From Thermoplasmata archaeon (GTDB lineage Archaea; Thermoplasmatota; Thermoplasmata; Lutacidiplasmatales; UBA184), in the NCBI GenBank assembly GCA_021798415.1, contig JAJZGO010000021.1, positions 1-19,467 of the forward strand: a DNA stretch of 19,467 nt, given 5' to 3'. Position 1 is the first letter of the stretch. Every line of letters begins with the position of its first letter. A program made the translations under genes and the position numbers. Shown here piece by piece: positions 14,338 to 19,467 of this stretch. The notes below the pieces were generated by a model. It was not told where the DNA came from. It saw only the letters and a list, made by a program, of their open reading frames with translations, and searched no databases.

Positions 14338-14343
14338 AATATA
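14338..14343. promoter_or_regulatory. Single TATA-like element between divergent genes
   Basis: AATATA on the plus strand (TATATT on the minus) sits about 24 nt before mobB's ATG 14364 and about 28 nt before the GTG 14310 of the divergent membrane gene. It is the only A/T-rich box in the 53-nt spacer and is near-symmetric, so it could direct both transcripts. Confidence 0.5.
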
Positions 14344-14363
14344 CTCTTGGTGAGTGGAAAACA

Positions 14364-15077
14364 ATGTCAATGAGTGCGCATTCTCGCGAGGGGAAACAGG
14401 TGCGGGGCGGGTCGGAGACCCCCGCGCGGGGCGGACGAGCGTCGCTCGAGGTCGGCTCGGCCGGCCGCCCGTTCGGCGCCGTCGGGGCCACCCGGGCCGG
14501 GGCCGACGACCGGCCGGGGCGACGGAACGTGCCGGCAGAGAGAGGGGCTAACGGGGCCGCGCGGAGGTCGCGGGCGGTGGAGCCCGACCTCCCGGCGGTA
14601 ATCCAGGTCGTTGGCCCGAGCGGGTCCGGCAAGACCACGGTCGTGGAAGAGAGCGTGCGCCGGCTGGTCGCGCGCGGGTTGAGGGTGGGGGTCGTCAAGC
14701 ACTCGCATCACCCGCCCGACCTTCCCCGGAAGGATACCGGACGCTACCGCGCGGCCGGGGCGCACGTGGTGGTCTTCGACTCGACCGAGTCGCTCCTCTA
14801 CCTTCGCGACACCCCACCGACCCTCGTGCGTCTCCTCCCGGTCGACGTGGTCCTCGTCGAAGGGTACACCCGTCGCTCGTTCGGAGGGCTCCGTCTGAGG
14901 ATCCGAAACCCGCGCGAGGCGCCGGGACTCGTCGAGCAGGTTCTCGCCCGGGCGCCCCTCCGCCGGCGCCGGATGACGATCGAGCTCGATGGCCGACGCC
15001 GGGCGGCGGACCCGCTCTGGACGTTCGTGGGCCATCTCATGTCGGCCCGAAGCGTTCGCGAGGTCCGACGCCCGTGA
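14364..15077 (+). CDS. mobB: Molybdopterin-guanine dinucleotide biosynthesis protein B (GTP-binding)
   Basis: MobB is a P-loop GTPase thought to help MobA attach GMP to molybdopterin or deliver the cofactor to target enzymes. The core starts near residue 78: Walker A GPSGSGKT (84-91), VGVVKHSHHPPDLPRKDTGR (108-127, the conserved KHxHH...D..GkD...R segment) and VVLVEGYTR (162-170), the Walker-B-like strand. Residues 1-75 are a Gly/Arg/Ala-rich, low-complexity extension that ordinary MobB proteins lack. ATG 14364 is kept because the TATA element fits it, but a later start is possible. Its stop overlaps the start of mobA, implying translational coupling, and it is the first gene of the dehydrogenase cluster. 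Confidence 0.88.
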   Translation: MSMSAHSREGKQVRGGSETPARGGRASLEVGSAGRPFGAVGATRAGADDRPGRRNVPAERGANGAARRSRAVEPDLPAVIQVVGPSGSGKTTVVEESVRRLVARGLRVGVVKHSHHPPDLPRKDTGRYRAAGAHVVVFDSTESLLYLRDTPPTLVRLLPVDVVLVEGYTRRSFGGLRLRIRNPREAPGLVEQVLARAPLRRRRMTIELDGRRRAADPLWTFVGHLMSARSVREVRRP

Positions 15078-15703
15078 TGCGGACGGACCCCCCGCTCGCG
15101 CCGGTCCGGCACGCCTTCGTCCTCCTCGGGCGCGCGACGCGGCTCCCCGAAAAATTCCTCCTCGCGGTCGACGGCGAGCCGATCGTCCGGAGGGAGGTGC
15201 GCCTCCTCACGGAGGCGGGCCTCGAGGTGATGGTCGTGAGCGTCCTTCCCCGCGACCTCGGCGGGGTCCGGGTCGTGGCCGACCCGTTCGATGCGGGACC
15301 GCTCGGCGGCCTCGAGGTCGCGCTCGCTCGGGCGGACGGGCCGTTCTTCCTGTTCGGAGGCGACATGCCGTTCCTCGGCGTCGCCGGCATCCGGACGATG
15401 CAGGCGGAGTTCGACGGGCGGACGCTCGTACCGGTCGGACCGGGCGGTGAGTGGGAGGTCCTCCACGCTATCTACGCGGGGGTCGACGCCCGCCGGGTCG
15501 AGGCGCTCCGCAGAGAGGGTCGCGGCCTGAAGGACCTCGTCGCGGAGCTCGACCGGGCCGGCGGGGTGCGGTTCCTCCCCGCCGGCGCGATCGAACCGTC
15601 GTCGTTCCGGGACGTCGACACGGCCGAAGAGTACCGTCGTCTTGCGCGCGACCCGGCTCTCGGGCCCACCGGGCGCCGCTCGTCCGATTTTGGAGGCGGC
15701 TAA
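15077..15703 (+). CDS. mobA: Molybdenum cofactor guanylyltransferase
   Basis: MobA transfers GMP from GTP to molybdopterin to give the guanine dinucleotide cofactor needed by the dehydrogenase encoded next. About 208 residues form a nucleotidyltransferase fold. The N-terminal loop reads FVLLGRATRLPEKFLLAVDG, a divergent, shortened version of the usual LAGGxSxRMGxDKA loop. Later motifs are normal: AGPLGGLEVAL (73-83) and FLFGGDMPFL (92-101), whose Asp binds the metal. ATG 15077 shares its A with the mobB stop (TGATG); GTG 15074 one codon earlier is equally possible. The shortened nucleotide loop raises some doubt about specificity, but gene context strongly supports MobA. Confidence 0.85.
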   Translation: MRTDPPLAPVRHAFVLLGRATRLPEKFLLAVDGEPIVRREVRLLTEAGLEVMVVSVLPRDLGGVRVVADPFDAGPLGGLEVALARADGPFFLFGGDMPFLGVAGIRTMQAEFDGRTLVPVGPGGEWEVLHAIYAGVDARRVEALRREGRGLKDLVAELDRAGGVRFLPAGAIEPSSFRDVDTAEEYRRLARDPALGPTGRRSSDFGGG

Positions 15704-15707
15704 ATAG
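15700..15707 (+). promoter_or_regulatory. Box A (CTAAATAG) overlapping the mobA stop codon
   Basis: The TAA stop of mobA (15701-15703) lies inside CTAAATAG, which predicts initiation near 15730, a few bases before GTG 15735. It suggests the dehydrogenase has its own promoter in addition to readthrough from mobBA. Confidence 0.5.
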
Positions 15708-15734
15708 CCCGGCCCCCTACGGACGTGCAACCGC

Positions 15735-18671
15735 GTGCGTCGGTCGCTGGACATGGTTCGGGTCGTTCTCGACGGGGAGCCGCGAGAGACCCCGACGAGC
15801 GCGTCCCTCCTCGAGTTCTTGCGCGACGCCGGGCGCAGCGTTCCGAGCGTCTGCTATCACCCGAAGCTCGGCCCCCTCGAGACGTGCGACACCTGCCTCG
15901 TCGTCGTCGACGGGCGCTTCGTGCGGTCGTGCGCGACGCGGATCGAGGACGGCATGCAGGTGGACGCATCGAGCCCGACGGTCGTCGCCGCCCGGGAGGC
16001 CGCGATGGGCCGCCTCCTCGAGAACCACGAGCTCGCGTGCACGATCTGCGACCGCAACAACGGCGACTGCGAGCTTCACAACACCGCGCTCCGCATGGGG
16101 ATCCGACACCAGTCGTTCCGGCCGAAGCCGTACCCGGTCGACGAGTCGAGCCCGTTCTACTCCTACAACCCGAGCCAGTGCATCCTCTGCGGCCGCTGCG
16201 TCGAGGCCTGCCAGGAGGTCGTCGTGCACGAGGTCCTGCACATCGACTGGACGCTCCAGCCGCCCCGGGTCGTCTGGGACGACGGCGCGGAGATCGACCG
16301 CTCGTCGTGCGTCTCGTGCGGGACGTGCGCGACCGTCTGCCCCGTCGACGCCCTCCTCGAGAAGTCGATGAAGGGACGCGCGGCGCACTTCTCGGGCCTC
16401 TCGGCCCCCGCGCGCTCGCACCTCGTCTCGTGGGTCAAGGAGGCCTCGCCCGACCTCGAACCGCTCTGGCTGTCGAGCGAGATCGAGGCCGCGTCGCGCG
16501 CGGGCTCGATCGCGCGGACCAAGACCGTCTGCCCGTTCTGCGGCGTCGGGTGCTCGTTCGAGGTCTGGACCCGCGGCCGCGAGATCCTGAAGGTGCTCCC
16601 GCGCCCCGAGTCCCCGGCGAACGGGATCGCGACCTGCGTGAAAGGGAAGTTCGGCCTCGGGTTCGTCAACAGCCCGAACCGCCTCACCGAGCCGCTCGTG
16701 CGCGACGGCGACCGGTTCCGCGCGACGGGGTGGGACGACGCCCTCGACCGGGTCGCCACCCGCCTCCGGGAGATCCGCGAGCGCTACGGACCCGACTCGA
16801 TCGGGATCGTCGCCACGTGCACCGGGACGAACGAGGAGGCGTACCTCACCCAGAAGTTCGCCCGCCAGGTCATCGGCACGAACAACGTCGACAACTGCGC
16901 GCGCTACTGCCAAGCCCCGGCCACGACCGGCCTCTTCCGCACGGTCGGTGTCGGCGCCGACCCGGGGACCTTCACCGACATCGAGAGCGCGGAGCTCGTG
17001 ATGACGATCGGGTCGAACGCCGCCGAGGCGCACCCGGTCCTCGCGGGACGGATCAAACGGGCGCAAAAACGGGGCCACCTGAAGCTCCTCGTCGTCGACC
17101 CGCGGCGCCACGAGCTCGCCGCCCGGGCGGACCTCTTTCTCTCGCCCCGCGCCGGGACCGACCTCGTGCTCCTCAACGCGGTCGCCCGCTACATCGTCGA
17201 CCAGGGCTGGGAGGACCGTCGCTTCATCGCCGAGCGGACGCAGGGCTTCGACCGATGGAGAGAGAGCCTCGCGAAGTTCACCCTCGAGTTCGCGGAGGAG
17301 GCCACGGGGATCCCTCGGGCCGAGATCGTCCGGACGGCCGAGATGTTCCACGCCGCCCGCACCGCGTGCATCCTGTGGGCGATGGGCGTGACCCAGCACC
17401 AGAACGGGAGCGACACCTCCACTGCGATCTGCAACCTCCTCCTCGTCACCGGCAACTTCGGGCGCCCCTCGACCGGGGGCTACCCTTTGCGCGGGCACGC
17501 GAACGTGCAGGGCGTGAGCGACTTCGGGTGCCTGCCCGCGTTCCTTCCGGGATACGAGCGGGTCGACAACGCCGACGCGCGGGCGCGCGTCGAACGGGAG
17601 TGGACGACGCCCCTTCCGACGACGAAGGGTCTCACGAGCACGGAGTTCGTCGACGCGATCCTCGACGGGCGCCTCCACGCCCTGTACATCCTCGGGGAGG
17701 ACAAGCTGCTCGCCGACGCGGACGAGGCGAAGGTGGCGAAGGCGTTCGAACGCCTCGACCTCCTGGTCGTCCAGGACCTCTTCCTGACCCGTACCGCCGA
17801 GTACGCCGACGTCGTGCTCCCCGTCGCGGCGAGCCTCGAGAAGGAGGGTTCGTTCGTCAACACCGAACGCCGCCTCCAGCGCCTCTACCGCGCGATCCCG
17901 CCGCTCGAGGGGACGAAGACCGACGGGGAGATCCTCACCTCGCTCGCGAACCGGCTCGGCGCCGGCTGGACCGCGACGTCGCCGTCCGAGGTGCTCGACG
18001 AGGTCGCGCGGGTCACTCCCGCCTTCGCCGGCGCGAGCTTCGCCCGGCTCGAGGGCTTCCGGAGCCTCCTCTGGCCGATCCGCGCCGACGGGACCGACAC
18101 GCCGGTCCTCCACCTCGACCGGTTCAACCTTCCCGAGGGGAAGGCGCGCTTCTTCCCGGTCGACGTGACCGAGCCCGCGCCGGTCGACCCCGAGTTCGAC
18201 CTCTCGCTCGACAACGGCCGGGTCCTCGAGCACTTCCACTGGGGGAACCTCACGTACGAGACCGCCGGGATCGCCGCGAAAGTCCCCGGCTCGTACGTCG
18301 AGGTGTCGAGCGCCCTCGCCGACGAGCGGGGCCTCCGGGAAGGCGACTCGGTGCGCCTCGTCTCCGCGTCGGGAGCGGTCCGGACGCGGGTCCACGTCAC
18401 CGACCGCGTCCGTGGCCGCACGCTGTTCCTTTCCCTGAACGACCGCGCCGAAGCGGCCGTCAACCGGCTCACGAGCGACGTCCGGGACCCGCCGACCGCG
18501 ACGCCCGACTACAAGGGGACCCGGGTCCGTCTCGAGCGGATCGACTCGGCCGGCCCGCTCGAATCGCCCGTCCGTCCCTCGAACCCGCGCGGTAAGCTCC
18601 GCCGCCCCCAGCACGGGGTCGAGGTCGCGAAGAAGTGGGCCCGGCCCGACTACCGGCCTCCGGGGAGCTAG
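15735..18671 (+). CDS. fdhF: Formate dehydrogenase-like molybdopterin oxidoreductase, alpha subunit with NuoG-type iron-sulfur N-terminus
   Basis: A 978-residue enzyme predicted to oxidise formate (or a related small substrate) at a bis-MGD molybdenum centre and pass electrons along iron-sulfur clusters. Ligands in order: [2Fe-2S] C40, C51, C54, C66; His/Cys [4Fe-4S] H98, C102, C105, C112; two ferredoxin-type clusters C149-C152-C155-C159 and C192-C195-C198-C202; catalytic-domain [4Fe-4S] C266, C269, C273, C301. The active-site segment NNVDNCARYCQAPAT has C392 where selenoenzymes have Sec and Gln393 where formate dehydrogenases carry an essential His. A molybdopterin dinucleotide-binding domain occupies about 825-935. 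No twin-arginine signal is present, so it is cytoplasmic. Numbering uses GTG 15735, chosen from the box A position; ATG 15753 (residue 7) is the alternative. No NADH- or F420-binding partner is visible before the window ends. Confidence 0.92.
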   Translation: MRRSLDMVRVVLDGEPRETPTSASLLEFLRDAGRSVPSVCYHPKLGPLETCDTCLVVVDGRFVRSCATRIEDGMQVDASSPTVVAAREAAMGRLLENHELACTICDRNNGDCELHNTALRMGIRHQSFRPKPYPVDESSPFYSYNPSQCILCGRCVEACQEVVVHEVLHIDWTLQPPRVVWDDGAEIDRSSCVSCGTCATVCPVDALLEKSMKGRAAHFSGLSAPARSHLVSWVKEASPDLEPLWLSSEIEAASRAGSIARTKTVCPFCGVGCSFEVWTRGREILKVLPRPESPANGIATCVKGKFGLGFVNSPNRLTEPLVRDGDRFRATGWDDALDRVATRLREIRERYGPDSIGIVATCTGTNEEAYLTQKFARQVIGTNNVDNCARYCQAPATTGLFRTVGVGADPGTFTDIESAELVMTIGSNAAEAHPVLAGRIKRAQKRGHLKLLVVDPRRHELAARADLFLSPRAGTDLVLLNAVARYIVDQGWEDRRFIAERTQGFDRWRESLAKFTLEFAEEATGIPRAEIVRTAEMFHAARTACILWAMGVTQHQNGSDTSTAICNLLLVTGNFGRPSTGGYPLRGHANVQGVSDFGCLPAFLPGYERVDNADARARVEREWTTPLPTTKGLTSTEFVDAILDGRLHALYILGEDKLLADADEAKVAKAFERLDLLVVQDLFLTRTAEYADVVLPVAASLEKEGSFVNTERRLQRLYRAIPPLEGTKTDGEILTSLANRLGAGWTATSPSEVLDEVARVTPAFAGASFARLEGFRSLLWPIRADGTDTPVLHLDRFNLPEGKARFFPVDVTEPAPVDPEFDLSLDNGRVLEHFHWGNLTYETAGIAAKVPGSYVEVSSALADERGLREGDSVRLVSASGAVRTRVHVTDRVRGRTLFLSLNDRAEAAVNRLTSDVRDPPTATPDYKGTRVRLERIDSAGPLESPVRPSNPRGKLRRPQHGVEVAKKWARPDYRPPGS

Positions 18672-18672
18672 C

Positions 18673-19143
18673 ATGGCGCGCCCGATCCGTTCCCGACCCC
18701 CGGCGAGCGCGACGGCCTCGGTCGTCGGCCCCTCCGGGACGCTCGGGACCGATCTCGCCGCCTCGGCCGACTCCCTGCGCGCATTCCTCGCCCTCCTGCG
18801 TCTCCTGGACGAGAAAGGGTTCCTGCGGCTCGGCCACGACCTCCTCCGCGAGGAGGACCGGGTGGTCGAGGTCCTCGCCCAGCGGCTGCCGGCCTCCGAC
18901 GTCCGCGGGGCGATGCGCGCGGCGACCGCCCTCGCATCGGCGTTCCGCGACGTCGACCCCGCCACGCTCGCCTCCTGGAGCGCCCGGGTCCCGCGCGCGC
19001 TCGCCGAGGCCGAGCGCGCCGCCTCCGGCCCGCCGATCGGCCCGGTCGAGGTGCTCGCCGCTCTGAACGACCCGGACGTCAACCGCGGCGTGCGCATGAC
19101 CCTCGGGTTCCTGCGGGGCGCCGGTCGGTCCCCCGGACCGTGA
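18673..19143 (+). CDS. DUF1641 (YjgD-like) formate-dehydrogenase-associated protein
   Basis: A 156-residue, mostly helical, soluble protein starting one base after the dehydrogenase stop. After a Ser/Ala-rich first ~30 residues comes AFLALLRLLDEKGFLRLGHD (about 37-56), then VVEVLAQRL, and the C-terminal LNDPDVNRGVRMTLGFLRG (about 132-150). The LLxxLDEKGxL ... LxDPDVxRGLxxxLxxLR pattern is that of the DUF1641 family, which is repeatedly encoded beside formate dehydrogenase alpha subunits and fdhD in bacteria and archaea. Its molecular role is not settled; a subunit, assembly or maturation factor for the dehydrogenase is the usual inference. The tight spacing means co-transcription. Confidence 0.87.
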   Translation: MARPIRSRPPASATASVVGPSGTLGTDLAASADSLRAFLALLRLLDEKGFLRLGHDLLREEDRVVEVLAQRLPASDVRGAMRAATALASAFRDVDPATLASWSARVPRALAEAERAASGPPIGPVEVLAALNDPDVNRGVRMTLGFLRGAGRSPGP

Positions 19144-19144
19144 G

Positions 19145-19467
19145 ATGAGGTCGGGCGAGCTCGCGAGCGTCGCGACCGTCGAGAGCGTGAAGTGGTCGGT
19201 CCCGGCCGGTCGCGAGCCGCTCTCCTATTCGGCGCCCGAGACGGTCGTGACGGAGGAACCGCTCGAGATCCGCCTCGTCCACGGGGGCCGGGCCGAGACG
19301 GTGAGCGTCACGATGCGCACGCCGACCGACGACGAGAGCCTCGCCGCCGGGTTCCTGTTCGCGGAAGGCATCCTCACCGACCGCGCCGCGGTCGAGCGGA
19401 TCGAGTCCCACGCCGCGAGCGGGGACCAGATCGTCGACGTCCACACTCGCCGGCCCGTCACGATCGA
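19145..19467 (+). CDS. fdhD: Formate dehydrogenase accessory sulfurtransferase (3' end outside window)
   Basis: ATG 19145 follows the DUF1641 stop by one base and the frame runs off the window after about 107 codons. The visible part shows EEPLEIRLVHGG, then VTMRTPTDDESLAAGFLFAE and GILTDRAAVERIE, the conserved N-terminal FdhD block (EEPLxIxl ... mRTPxdDxELaxGFLxxEGI). FdhD receives sulfur from a cysteine desulfurase and transfers it to the molybdenum cofactor of formate dehydrogenase, without which the enzyme is inactive. The catalytic Cys loop expected further on lies beyond the edge, so integrity cannot be judged. Confidence 0.93.
   Translation, partial: MRSGELASVATVESVKWSVPAGREPLSYSAPETVVTEEPLEIRLVHGGRAETVSVTMRTPTDDESLAAGFLFAEGILTDRAAVERIESHAASGDQIVDVHTRRPVTI

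Noticed and set aside
15717..19097. An 1126-residue open frame antisense to the dehydrogenase
   Set aside because: Its composition (Asp/Arg/Val/Glu/Gly-rich, no motifs) is the mirror of the strongly recognised sense gene, and it crosses several gene boundaries.

Overview
The window looks like a chromosomal stretch from a GC-rich archaeon, most likely of the Thermoplasmatota/euryarchaeal side. The archaeal marks are a D-aminoacyl-tRNA deacylase of the archaeal DtdA type, a tRNA-Glu interrupted in the T loop by a 30-nt intron, and A/T-rich box-A-like elements about 26 nt upstream of start codons, so that many genes appear leaderless. The placement is inferred from sequence character alone; no search was run.

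Layout. Positions 3-3758 (+) hold the 3' part of a very long, Cys-free, all-helical protein built from about seventeen degenerate ~63-residue repeats. A small unrecognised gene converges on it (3768-4223, -). The intron-containing tRNA-Glu(CUC) is at 4456-4558. Behind it is a lower-GC accessory stretch (about 4560-6490). It contains a frameshifted (+) pseudogene of an 'HRT...YEWVE' protein, a twice-frameshifted (-) pseudogene of a membrane-anchored protein, an intact small membrane-anchored exported protein and a small zinc-ribbon protein. Next on the minus strand come a processive-type family 2 glycosyltransferase with a C-terminal zinc ribbon, a neighbour carrying the same kind of zinc ribbon, and an M13 (neprilysin-like) metallopeptidase. 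On the plus strand follow an unrecognised helical protein and DtdA. DtdA overlaps tail-to-tail a ribbon-helix-helix regulator on the minus strand.

Positions 13263-14350 are a second accessory patch. It has a possible two-gene antitoxin-like remnant with an ATGA overlap and an in-frame TAG, then a two-TM membrane protein. The right end is a coherent plus-strand molybdenum/formate dehydrogenase cluster: mobB, mobA, a large NuoG-N-terminus/FdhF fusion, a DUF1641 protein and fdhD (cut by the window edge). MobA and MobB make and handle the guanine dinucleotide cofactor, FdhD sulfurates it, and the large subunit uses it. The large subunit has Cys rather than Sec at the Mo-ligand position and Gln where formate dehydrogenases have a catalytic His, so formate as substrate is an inference.

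No CRISPR array, insertion sequence, rRNA or clear T-rich terminator was seen. The items most worth a second look are the T-loop tRNA intron, the giant 63-residue repeat protein, the zinc ribbon shared by adjacent genes, the His-to-Gln change in the dehydrogenase, the divergent genes sharing one TATA element, and the small decayed operon with an in-frame TAG.
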